Shown here piece after piece: positions 1-5,713 of a stretch of 17,917 nucleotides of DNA. This DNA comes from an uncultured Treponema sp. (GTDB lineage: Bacteria > Spirochaetota > Spirochaetia > Treponematales > Treponemataceae): the NCBI GenBank assembly GCA_937877535.1, contig CALFJF010000078.1, positions 1-17,917 of the forward strand. Direction: 5' to 3'. The number at the start of each line of letters is the position of its first letter. The stretch's first letter is position 1. A program made the position numbers and the translations under genes. Under the pieces are notes generated by a model. The model was not told the origin of the DNA. It was given only the letters and a program-made list of their open reading frames with translations, and made no database searches.

Positions 1-284
1 GAAGCAAACTTTACATCGAAGGAAACAATTTTGTAAACTTCTCAAAAACAACTGGAGATTCAGTATCGAAAGGCTCTTACATTATCGGCTTCTTCTTCGC
101 TGATACAAGTAAGGCTTACGGAAATGTTTCCGGTTCATGGACGGCAAAAAACAACAGCACCGCAAATGGCAACGAAGGTTCTGTTTCTGCGCCAAAGTAC
201 ACATACACGGCACCAACAACCTATCCAACATCTGCCCCAACTGATGTTGGTGTCGGAAAACTTTTAGCAACCGACTTGCAGTAA
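1..284 (+). CDS. C-terminal end of a secreted-type protein, possibly a pectate lyase
   Basis: The frame starting at base 3 is open from the window edge to a TAA at 282-284, giving about 93 residues; the 5' part lies outside the window. The visible piece is rich in Ser, Thr, Asn and Gly, has no membrane helix, and ends with a Pro/Thr-rich stretch (YTYTAPTTYPTSAPTDVGVG) then KLLATDLQ. The pattern of a Tyr-rich strand, then a Pro-rich segment and a G-V-G-K motif resembles the end of family 1 polysaccharide lyases (pectate lyases). That is recognition from memory and is weak. No catalytic residue is visible. It is followed by a 13-bp inverted repeat and then the asnB promoter, so it is probably transcribed separately from asnB. 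Another extracellular beta-helix or adhesin-like protein is the alternative. Confidence 0.65.
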   Translation, partial: SKLYIEGNNFVNFSKTTGDSVSKGSYIIGFFFADTSKAYGNVSGSWTAKNNSTANGNEGSVSAPKYTYTAPTTYPTSAPTDVGVGKLLATDLQ

Positions 285-295
285 AATTCATTTTG

Positions 296-330
296 CAAGA
301 TTCGTTTTACATATTCAAAAACGAATCTTG
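296..330 (+). terminator. 13-bp perfect inverted repeat after the first gene, overlapping the asnB -35
   Basis: CAAGATTCGTTTT (296-308) pairs exactly with AAAACGAATCTTG (318-330) around a 9-nt loop. It starts 12 bp after the stop of the upstream gene, where a terminator is expected, but neither strand has a real U-tract after it. Its right end (TTG, 328-330) is part of the TTGACA -35 box of the asnB promoter. It may be a weak or Rho-assisted terminator, an mRNA-protecting 3' hairpin, or an operator for asnB. Confidence 0.5.
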
Positions 331-355
331 ACACAAAGCACTTTGTTTGTATAAA
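328..355 (+). promoter_or_regulatory. asnB promoter
   Basis: A perfect -35 TTGACA (328-333) is followed after 16 bp by TATAAA (350-355), placing the start of transcription near 362. The spacer holds a dyad, ACAAAG-ca-CTTTGT (333-346), and ACAAAGCA at 333-340 recurs at 361-368 on the predicted start site. These are plausible operator sequences, but no regulator can be named. Confidence 0.7.
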
Positions 356-367
356 CTCTTACAAAGC

Positions 368-418
368 AAAGACGCTATAGGACGCATTGATTGCGTCCGT
401 AGCGTCTTTTTGTTTTTT
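368..418 (+). terminator. Terminator-like hairpin forming the asnB leader (attenuator candidate)
   Basis: AAAGACGCTA (368-377) pairs with TAGCGTCTTT (400-409). Inside it GGACGCA (380-386) pairs with TGCGTCC (392-398) around loop TTGAT. A T-rich tail follows (TTTT, G, TTTTTT to 418). This is a textbook intrinsic terminator, yet it lies between the predicted start of transcription (about 362) and the asnB start codon (428). It ends where the G-rich ribosome site (419-423) begins. The leader has no ATG and is too short for a known aptamer or T-box, so a leader peptide is unlikely. If it works as a terminator, asnB needs antitermination or read-through. Confidence 0.65.
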
Positions 419-427
419 GGGGGAAAT

Positions 428-2389
428 ATGTGCGGTTTTGTAGGTGCTTTTGATTTGAGTTCGGGCGGAAAGCCGATTGCGGACGGTTTGCGCGACGAAT
501 TGCGCTCGCAGATTTTGGAAATGTCAAAGAAAATCCGCCATCGCGGACCTGATTGGAGCGGTGTGTACACTGGCGAGAACGCGATTTTGAGCCACGAGAG
601 GCTTTCTATCGTTGACCCGCTCAGTGGCAAACAACCGTTAGTTAGTGACGACGGAAAAATCATCCTCGCGGTGAACGGAGAAATCTACAACCACAAAAGC
701 CTCCGCGCCCAATTCAGCGACTACGCCTTCAAAACAGGAAGCGACTGCGAAGTGATTCTCCCGCTCTACAAAAAATTCCGCGCGACGGGCGATTTTTCGG
801 CGATGATTGAAACGCTTTCGGGCATTTTCGCGTTCGCGCTCTACGACAGCGAAACCGACTCCTACCTCATCGCCCGCGACGAAATCGGCGTAATCCCGCT
901 CTATCAGGGCTGGGACAAAGCCGGTCGCTACTATGTGGCGAGCGAGCTCAAAGCGTTGGAAGGAGAATGTCAGACAATCGAGGAATTCCCGAACGGAAGT
1001 TATTTGTGGTCAAAAGGAGGGGAAAGCGGCTCAGGCACAGCCTTCGCCGAGACTCGCTCAAAACCTGTCTCACAGGTTTTGACCCCGCAAGCGGGGTCGC
1101 TCCCTATCCCCCTCGTCTCAGCCGCTCCTATCCGCTGGTACAAGCGCGACTGGGAATCTTTCGACGCGGTAAAGCAAAATCCCCGCGCCACCGACGACAA
1201 AGGCGAAATCATCAATCCCGCCGTAATAGAAAAAGTGCGGAACGGCTTGGAAACGGCGGTGAAAGCCCAGCTTATGAGCGATGTTCCTTACGGAGTGTTG
1301 CTTTCTGGCGGCTTGGATTCTTCAATCATCGCAGCAATCACGCAAAAATTCAGCAAAAAACGAATTGAAACCGACTCAAAAGAATCTGCCTGGTGGCCTC
1401 AGCTTCACTCATTCGCAATCGGCTTGGAAGGTTCGCCCGACCTAATCGCCGCGCAAAAAGCCGCCGACTACATCGGAACGGTTCACCACGAAGTGCATTT
1501 TACGATTCAAGAGGCACTTGACGCTCTCCCTGATGTCATCTACCACATCGAAACTTACGACATCACGACCGTTCGAGCCTCCACTCCGATGTATCTTCTT
1601 GCCCGCGTCATAAAGTCGATGGGAATCAAAATGGTTCTTTCGGGCGAGGGAAGCGACGAGCTTTTCGGCGGCTACCTCTATTTCCATAAAGCTCCGAACG
1701 CACAAGAATTTCACGAAGAATTGGTGCGCAAAATGAGCAAACTCCATCTTTACGACTGTCTCCGCGCAAACAAATCTCTTATGGCGTGGGGCGTTGAGGG
1801 GCGCGTTCCCTTCCTCGACAAAGACTTTATCGACATCGCGATGAGACTGAACCCGCACGACAAAATGAGCATCCGCCTAGAGGACTCTCCTCATGCTGAC
1901 CAAAACCGTCATGCTGAACTCGTTTCAGCATCTGAGATTCTGAGACAAGCTCAGAATGGCAAATCGACAGGCTCAAAGACCGCATCTCGCCAGCGCATTG
2001 AAAAATGGATTCTCCGCAAGGCGTTTGAAGACTTGCTTCCCGAAAACATCGCGTGGCGGCAAAAAGAGCAGTTCAGCGACGGCGTGGGCTACAACTGGAT
2101 TGACACGCTCAAAAAAATGACCGAAGAAAAAGTAAGCGACGCGGAATTTGCCCGCCGCGAAAACCGCTTCCCAGTGAACCCGCCGAAGACGAAGGAAGAA
2201 TACTACTACCGCGAGATTTACTCACGGCTTTTCCCGAGCGACAGCGCGGCAAAGTGCGTTCCCCACGAGGCGGGGGTCGCCTGCTCAACGGCGAAAGCGT
2301 TGGAATGGGATGCGGCGTGGAAAAACATGGACGAGCCGAGCGGACGGGCGATTGGCGGCGTTCATAACGATGCGTACAAAGCGAAATGA
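428..2389 (+). CDS. asnB: Asparagine synthetase B (glutamine-hydrolysing), with two repeat-derived inserts
   Basis: Makes asparagine from aspartate, ATP and glutamine in the cytosol. The start at 428 is chosen because it places Cys at residue 2, the glutaminase nucleophile (MCGFVGAF); an upstream ATG at 347 would bury it. Glutaminase motifs RHRGPDWSG (37-45), NGEIYNH (83-89) and TGSDCE (103-108) are intact, as are the synthetase PP-loop SGGLDSS (293-299) and the AsnB C-terminus (VACSTAKALEWD, PSGRAIGGVHNDAYK). The 653 residues exceed E. coli AsnB (554). Most of the excess is two low-complexity inserts: residues about 200-234, in the linker between the two domains, and about 482-519, between DKMS and QRIEKWIL. 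Both are encoded by palindromic repeats and keep the frame. All recognisable catalytic motifs survive, so the enzyme is probably active. A G-rich stretch at 419-423 serves as ribosome site, 4 nt before the ATG. The gene converges on the MATE gene. Confidence 0.96.
   Translation: MCGFVGAFDLSSGGKPIADGLRDELRSQILEMSKKIRHRGPDWSGVYTGENAILSHERLSIVDPLSGKQPLVSDDGKIILAVNGEIYNHKSLRAQFSDYAFKTGSDCEVILPLYKKFRATGDFSAMIETLSGIFAFALYDSETDSYLIARDEIGVIPLYQGWDKAGRYYVASELKALEGECQTIEEFPNGSYLWSKGGESGSGTAFAETRSKPVSQVLTPQAGSLPIPLVSAAPIRWYKRDWESFDAVKQNPRATDDKGEIINPAVIEKVRNGLETAVKAQLMSDVPYGVLLSGGLDSSIIAAITQKFSKKRIETDSKESAWWPQLHSFAIGLEGSPDLIAAQKAADYIGTVHHEVHFTIQEALDALPDVIYHIETYDITTVRASTPMYLLARVIKSMGIKMVLSGEGSDELFGGYLYFHKAPNAQEFHEELVRKMSKLHLYDCLRANKSLMAWGVEGRVPFLDKDFIDIAMRLNPHDKMSIRLEDSPHADQNRHAELVSASEILRQAQNGKSTGSKTASRQRIEKWILRKAFEDLLPENIAWRQKEQFSDGVGYNWIDTLKKMTEEKVSDAEFARRENRFPVNPPKTKEEYYYREIYSRLFPSDSAAKCVPHEAGVACSTAKALEWDAAWKNMDEPSGRAIGGVHNDAYKAK
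1025..1129 (+). repeat. 105-bp palindromic insert within asnB
   Basis: Compared with my recollection of E. coli AsnB (SYLWSQDGEIRSYYHRDW), this gene has 35 extra codons between SKGGE and IRWYKRDW. The extra DNA contains two overlapping perfect hairpins: TCAAAACCTGT/ACAGGTTTTGA (1058-1068/1072-1082) and GACCCCGC/GCGGGGTC (1081-1088/1091-1098). Near its two ends it carries an inverted pair, AGCGGCT (1025-1031) and AGCCGCT (1120-1126). The length is a multiple of three with no stop, giving the peptide core SKPVSQVLTPQAGSLP. It looks like a coding palindromic repeat, comparable in behaviour to the Rickettsia palindromic elements. Confidence 0.75.
1891..1976 (+). repeat. Second palindromic repeat insert within asnB (HAELVSASEI type)
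   Basis: The halves 1910-1933 and 1935-1958 are inverted copies of one another (19 of 24 positions pair) around a single base, and each half is itself a hairpin: TGCTGAA/TTCAGCA and ATTCTGAG/CTCAGAAT. TCATGCTGA at 1891-1899 repeats at 1909-1917. The segment ends with TCGACAGGCTCAA (1964-1976), which recurs exactly at 2497-2509 downstream of the gene. It encodes HAELVSASEILRQAQNG, a peptide string I recognise as a frequent product of a dispersed repeat in several bacterial genomes. The frame is kept. Confidence 0.75.
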
Positions 2390-2406
2390 ATGTGGCGAGT
2401 AAAAAT

Positions 2407-2433
2407 CGGTGGTTTCGATAAACTCAACCACCG
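2407..2433 (-). terminator. Dispersed repeat hairpin, distal terminator of the MATE gene
   Basis: CGGTGGTT (2407-2414) pairs with AACCACCG (2426-2433). Read on the minus strand the stem is followed by ATTTTTA, so it can act as a second terminator for the MATE gene. On the plus strand, where asnB ends, no U-tract follows. Its 25-bp core (2408-2432) is an inverted copy of the hairpin at 2454-2478, differing in the loop. Confidence 0.55.
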
Positions 2434-2442
2434 CAATTTGCG

Positions 2443-2480
2443 AAAAAAAATCTGGTGGTTGAGCCAGTCGAAACCACCAG
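2443..2480 (-). terminator. Intrinsic terminator of the MATE gene made from a dispersed repeat
   Basis: CTGGTGGTT (2452-2460) pairs perfectly with AACCACCAG (2472-2480) around an 11-nt loop holding TCGACTGGCTC. On the minus strand the stem is followed by A and eight T residues (2450-2443). It lies 39 bp after the MATE stop codon. The loop core is one change from the TCGACAGGCTCAA repeat at 1964-1976 and 2497-2509, so a mobile-type repeat supplies the terminator. Confidence 0.75.
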
Positions 2481-2496
2481 CAACGGAACGGTCACT

Positions 2497-2509
2497 TCGA
2501 CAGGCTCAA
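2497..2509 (+). repeat. 13-bp copy of the TCGACAGGCTCAA repeat
   Basis: This exact 13-mer also closes the second asnB insert (1964-1976), and near-copies lie in inverted orientation in the loops of the two hairpins at 2407-2480. I recognise TTCGACAGGCTCA as a core of common dispersed palindromic repeats. It sits just past the MATE stop codon. Confidence 0.6.
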
Positions 2510-2518
2510 TGCCCACAT

Positions 2519-3886
2519 TCAATTCGTCACATTGTGAAGCCACTTTCCGCTCTTCACGCGCCACGCGCCACACGCGCTCTTTAAAATCTGTTCGCTTTCG
2601 AGGCAGAGCAAAATCGTCCACGGCGGAAGCTGCCACACAAAGGTCGCCGCAAGCCCGAGCGGAATCGCAATCGCCCACATCCAGCCGTTGTCGATAATCG
2701 AAGCGAAAATCGTGTCCCCGCCCGAACGGCACACGCCCACAATAATGAGCATATTGAACGCCCGCGACGGATAAGTACACATCAGCACATACAGCATGGA
2801 CTGCGTGATTGCTATAATCGACGGCTCGACATTGAACACGAGCGGCAGAATCCGCGAAATCGGGAAAAGGAACAAACCGATGCCCGCGCCCATGAGCGGG
2901 AAAAACCAGCAGAATCTGTTTGTAAAGGCGCGAGCACTGTCCTCTTCGCCCGCGCCGATTTTCTTGCCCAAAATGACCGATGATGCACTTCCCATGCCGA
3001 TAAAAAAGACCCAGGTCAGCTGGCTCACCGTGTTCATAATGCTGAACGCCGAGAATGAATCCGTTCCCGCGTGAGAAAAAATCGAATTCTGCGTGGTGAT
3101 TCCCAAGCCCCAGAGCGTTTCTGAACACAGAACGGGAAGCCCGACAAGCGCGAGTTTTTTGATGAAAGCGCGGTCAAAGGCGAGCAATTCGCTGATTTTT
3201 CCGACCGCCTCAAATTTGAGGACAATTCCCACCAAAACCGTGATAATCATCTCGACCGCCCGGGCAATCACCGTGGCAAGAGCCGCGCCCGCAACGCCCA
3301 TCGCCTGAATCCCCAGCATCTCACAGCCGAAAATAAAAATCCAGTTGAACAGCACATTGAGTCCGAACGAAATCGCCGTCGTCACCGTGGGAAGAACGAC
3401 ATGCTCCGTGCTTCTGAACGCCATCTGGCACGAAAAAGTCACCGCGAGCATTGGGTAGCAGAACGCAGCAAGCCGCAAGTAACGACTTCCTTCCGAGATG
3501 ACCGCCTCATCCTTCGTGTACAGGGCGAGCAATTTCTGCGGAACGAGCGAGCCACCGAGCAGAAAGACAATCGCCACCAAAAAACACGCGACGAGCATGA
3601 AACCGAAAGTCTTCCGAATCCCCGAAAGATTCTGCGCCCCCCAGAACTGAGCGATAAAAATCGCACAACCCGAAGAAATCCCGAACACGACCATGCAGAG
3701 CATGAAGAAAATCTGGTTCCCAAGCCCCACCGAAGCAATCGCCACCGAGCCGAGCTGACCAACCATAATCGTGTCGAGCATGTTCACGAAGGTCTGCAAG
3801 AGATTCTGCAAGATTATCGGAAGCGCAATCGAGAAAAGCGTTTTGTAAAAGCCAGCGAGAAGCGGATTTTTGCTTGCGAAAGTCAT
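2519..3886 (-). CDS. MATE family multidrug/Na+ efflux transporter
   Basis: An inner-membrane antiporter of the MATE family, which exports cationic drugs or metabolites in exchange for Na+ or H+; the substrate cannot be told from sequence. The 455-residue product has about twelve hydrophobic helices and clear family motifs: FSIALPIILQNLLQTFVNMLD then TIMVGQLGSVAIASVGLGNQ at the N-terminus, CAIFIAQFWGAQN in the first half, the repeat-related CRSGGDTIFASIIDNGWMWA in the second half, and ESEQILKSACGAWRVKSGKW at the end. The start at 3886 (MTFASKNPLL) is preferred over the ATG at 3994 because the 36 extra residues are Arg/Cys-rich, unlike a MATE N-terminus, and a TATAAT box lies inside that stretch. 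There is no Shine-Dalgarno before 3886 (see the promoter entry). Two repeat-derived terminators follow the gene. Confidence 0.92.
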   Translation of the reverse strand: MTFASKNPLLAGFYKTLFSIALPIILQNLLQTFVNMLDTIMVGQLGSVAIASVGLGNQIFFMLCMVVFGISSGCAIFIAQFWGAQNLSGIRKTFGFMLVACFLVAIVFLLGGSLVPQKLLALYTKDEAVISEGSRYLRLAAFCYPMLAVTFSCQMAFRSTEHVVLPTVTTAISFGLNVLFNWIFIFGCEMLGIQAMGVAGAALATVIARAVEMIITVLVGIVLKFEAVGKISELLAFDRAFIKKLALVGLPVLCSETLWGLGITTQNSIFSHAGTDSFSAFSIMNTVSQLTWVFFIGMGSASSVILGKKIGAGEEDSARAFTNRFCWFFPLMGAGIGLFLFPISRILPLVFNVEPSIIAITQSMLYVLMCTYPSRAFNMLIIVGVCRSGGDTIFASIIDNGWMWAIAIPLGLAATFVWQLPPWTILLCLESEQILKSACGAWRVKSGKWLHNVTN

Positions 3887-3892
3887 TGTGCG

Positions 3893-3901
3893 ATTATAGC
3901 A
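3893..3901 (-). promoter_or_regulatory. Extended -10 of the MATE gene, placing transcription start on the ATG
   Basis: On the minus strand TGC-TATAAT (3901-3893) lies only six bases (CGCACA) before the ATG at 3886, so the normal +1 falls on or next to the A of the start codon. The -35 at the expected place (TACAAA) is weak, but an extended -10 can work without one. This would give a leaderless mRNA, matching the missing ribosome site. Confidence 0.5.
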
Positions 3902-4044
3902 AATTGCGCGGGATTTTTGTAGAGAACGCAAGAAGCCGCGCCGCAAGCGGAAATTGTCGGAGCAAACGCAACGGCGGGCGAAGCACTGCTTCAAGCGCGC
4001 TCGCCCTCACAAAATTCAGACTTTGACTTTCACTATCTTGAAAT

Positions 4045-4081
4045 CGCGATTTTTGTCGATTTTTCCATTAAAAATCCTCCT
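4045..4081 (-). repeat. 37-bp exact repeat, copy 1 (orphan gene start)
   Basis: Identical to 5194-5230 over 37 bases. On the minus strand it reads AGGAGG, six bases, then an ATG and MEKSTKIA. Here it continues for only three more codons to a TAG. The +1 frame after the same start is open to 3896 (about 55 codons; it contains VRASALEAVLRPPLRLL), ending within the MATE -10 box. It looks like a duplicated 5' end of the unknown gene at 4644-5217, now detached from its body. The bases 3925-4020 between it and the MATE gene are GC-rich and contain small inverted repeats (GAAGC-act-GCTTC) but no gene I can support. Confidence 0.7.
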
Positions 4082-4168
4082 GTGCAAAAGCGATGATTTT
4101 AATGGAAGAAAAGTTTATCATGCTATTGGAGAAAATTGAATTGCCGTACAATGGCTTTGGAGGACTCG

Positions 4169-4630
4169 ATGAAGCGGATTTGGAACAGGGAGCGCGTCAT
4201 ATTCGGGAGTGCGGTCGGGGTATTGCTACTGCTGATTTTTTTTCGGCTTTTTCCCGAAGTGGCGTTTTCGGAACGAATTACTGTCGCCGACATCATCGTT
4301 GTTACCTTGTTTTTTTTCGGATTCGTCTTTTCGGCGCATTTTTTGGTGAGCATCGTTTCCTATGACGACGAAAAATTTCGCTCGTGGAATTTGCTCGGAA
4401 AAAAGACGGTTCTGTTCTCGTCGCTCACGCGCATTTTAGGGAAATGGAGTAGAACGGGGAAAGGTGGCGGAGAGCGAAAATGGTATGCGGTCGTCAACGA
4501 ATCGGGCGCTGAGCGGGAAATCCGCCTTCATATTCCGGACGACAGCGACGACCCTGCAGTGAGCGATTTTTTCTCCGCAATCCGCCGCGCGAATCCTAAC
4601 GTAGAAATTCAGATTGAATTTCCACATTAG
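4169..4630 (+). CDS. Small two-helix membrane protein of unknown function
   Basis: Not a family I recognise. The 153-residue product starts MKRIWNRERV and has two strongly hydrophobic segments, roughly residues 10-27 and 40-62, the second running VVTLFFFGFVFSAHFLVSIV. A basic, Gly-rich hinge follows (GKWSRTGKGGGERKW), then a soluble C-terminal part of about 50 residues with acidic clusters (IPDDSDDPAVSDFF) ending in PNVEIQIEFPH. This suggests a short membrane hairpin with a cytoplasmic tail. The ATG at 4169 is chosen because GGAGG stands five bases before it; the TTG at 4136 has a poorer ribosome site and adds an atypical N-terminus. Its stop is 13 bp from the stop of the converging gene at 4644. 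No clear promoter was found. Confidence 0.75.
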   Translation: MKRIWNRERVIFGSAVGVLLLLIFFRLFPEVAFSERITVADIIVVTLFFFGFVFSAHFLVSIVSYDDEKFRSWNLLGKKTVLFSSLTRILGKWSRTGKGGGERKWYAVVNESGAEREIRLHIPDDSDDPAVSDFFSAIRRANPNVEIQIEFPH

Positions 4631-4643
4631 GGGTGATATGTCG

Positions 4644-5217
4644 CTACATGAAATTAATAATATAGTTTGCCAATTCTCCGAAAATTTTTCCTTGTGACTC
4701 ATTTATGCAGTTGTTGATTTTTTCGTAAATCTCAGGGGTAAGTTTCGTCGCATATCTTTCCAGATAACCACCTACAAACTTTGATAAGGCATATCCTGCA
4801 ACCAATTCTGTTATTCTTAGCAAGTATTTTGACACATTTCCAGTTTTTTGATATTCCTCGACGGCTAAGGAACAATCACAAAGTATGATGAAGCCGTCCA
4901 CGAGAATTCCCAGTTCTACTTGCCCTGACGCATAGCAGGCAAGCGCAACATAACAGCCGTACTTGCTTGTATACTGGCGTGCAACTTTCGTCTTTTTGCC
5001 GAACGCTATGATGAATTCCTGCGAGAGTTCCGCAATTTCATAGCCGAGTTCTCGCGCGTTTTTTTCGATGTCGCGCAGGATTGCCTCGTTATTTGCGAGA
5101 TTCTGCGCACGCCCCCAAATGTTGTCAAATCCATTTGTGGACGTGTTTAAAACGTCGTTGCGTCGATTCCAGAACTCCGCGCCCGCGCCCCAGCGCGATT
5201 TTTGTCGATTTTTCCAT
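4644..5217 (-). CDS. Unknown helical protein; start codon out of frame with body (frameshift suspected)
   Basis: Not a recognised family. The frame ending at 4644 is open for 190 codons up to a stop at 5217-5219 but holds no ATG, GTG or TTG before the GTG at 4901. A strong AGGAGG followed by ATG at 5217 exists one frame away: it reads MEKSTKIA and soon meets a stop. Removing one A from the A5 run (5199-5203) would join MEKSTK to SRWGAGAEFWNRRN and the rest. The body includes FDNIWGRAQNLANNEAILRD, a mildly hydrophobic middle (GCYVALACYASGQVELGILV, then DGFIILCDCSLAVEEY) and an amphipathic end (EKINNCINESQGKIFGELAN). The good coding look of the full frame argues that the protein is about 190 residues. 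Base miscall, real mutation, or recoding cannot be separated here. It follows the regulator gene at 5309-5692 on the same strand but has its own promoter. The shared 37-bp start region also occurs at 4045. Confidence 0.55.
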
Positions 5218-5230
5218 TAAAAATCCTCCT
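5194..5230 (-). repeat. 37-bp exact repeat, copy 2 (ribosome site and start of the unknown gene)
   Basis: Second copy of the 37-bp repeat at 4045-4081, in the same orientation and about 1.15 kb away. It supplies the AGGAGG ribosome site and first codons of the gene at 4644-5217. Identity stops immediately beyond the eighth codon on one side and the AGGAGG on the other. Confidence 0.75.
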
Positions 5231-5256
5231 TATTTTGATTTTAGATTTATCCAGAA

Positions 5257-5294
5257 TTTATAATAACATTTTCAAAAAGTCAAGCAAAATGTTA
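5257..5294 (-). promoter_or_regulatory. Promoter and operator-like dyad of the unknown gene
   Basis: On the minus strand TTGACT (5283-5278) is followed after 15 bp by TATAAA (5262-5257), or after 17 bp by TAAATT (5260-5255). A perfect 9-bp inverted repeat, TAACATTTT (5264-5272) and AAAATGTTA (5286-5294), brackets the -35 box with a 13-base gap. Such a dyad over a promoter is typical of repressor binding, and the neighbouring Cro/CI-type regulator is the obvious candidate by position. That link is inference. Confidence 0.6.
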
Positions 5295-5308
5295 ATTTTT
5301 TATCAAAT

Positions 5309-5692
5309 TTATTTGTTCAAAATATCTTTTATTTGCTCGCTGTCCTTTTCATCGAGTTTGCCCATCGCCTTGGCAAGCGCGACGATTCCGATAACGGCGG
5401 TCGCAGTAAGAGCAGTTCCCGCAAGAATTGCGCCCAAGTTCACGCCATCACTTGTGCCACTTTCTTTTTGAGTTCTTTCGTCGGTTCTCCCTAAAAGGTA
5501 GTCGGGCGTAGTTTCAAGAATCTCCGCGATTTTCTGTAGCGTCTTCACGCTCGGATTGCGACTCCCCTCGCCCACCGTCATCCAGCGGCTCACCGTAACC
5601 TCGCTCACGCCAAGCCGAGTGGCGAGTTCCCGCTGCGTCATTTTCTTTTCACGCAAAAGTGCGCTCATCCTGTTTCTAAAAGTGTCGTCCAT
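5309..5692 (-). CDS. Cro/CI-type (XRE) regulator with a hydrophobic C-terminal segment
   Basis: A 127-residue DNA-binding protein. Residues about 5-72 form an XRE helix-turn-helix domain: MTQRELATRLGVSEVTVSRW is the helix-turn-helix, followed by NPSVKTLQKIAEILETTPDY and LLGR, the usual end of this domain. After a short polar linker (TDERTQKESGTSDG) comes a run of about 24 uncharged residues (VNLGAILAGTALTATAVIGI, VALA) that could span the membrane, then a charged tail. A membrane-tethered repressor, or hydrophobic oligomerisation, would fit. The start at 5692 has AAGGGA seven bases before it. The gene lies upstream of, and on the same strand as, the unknown gene at 4644-5217, 91 bp away, suggesting a functional pair. 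The upstream region carries direct repeats that may serve autoregulation. Confidence 0.88.
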   Translation of the reverse strand: MDDTFRNRMSALLREKKMTQRELATRLGVSEVTVSRWMTVGEGSRNPSVKTLQKIAEILETTPDYLLGRTDERTQKESGTSDGVNLGAILAGTALTATAVIGIVALAKAMGKLDEKDSEQIKDILNK

Positions 5693-5713
5693 GGTTAATT
5701 CCCTTTGTTAAAA

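Noticed and set aside
369..408. Known T-box or other amino-acid riboswitch upstream of asnB
   Set aside because: The leader is only about 66 bases with no T-box sequence or specifier loop; only a terminator-like hairpin is supported.
1025..1976. asnB read as a pseudogene because of its inserts
   Set aside because: Both inserts keep the frame, and Cys2, the PP-loop and the conserved C-terminus are intact.
2407..2509. CRISPR array
   Set aside because: Repeats are few, inverted and unevenly spaced, with no spacer pattern.
2390..2584. Short plus-strand frame after asnB
   Set aside because: It consists of the dispersed repeats and the MATE 3' end in antisense; no ribosome site.
3896..4081. Roughly 60-residue open frame in +1 to the ATG of repeat copy 1
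   Set aside because: It has no start codon in its own frame near the ribosome site and Arg/Leu-rich sequence of no known family; kept only as part of the repeat description.
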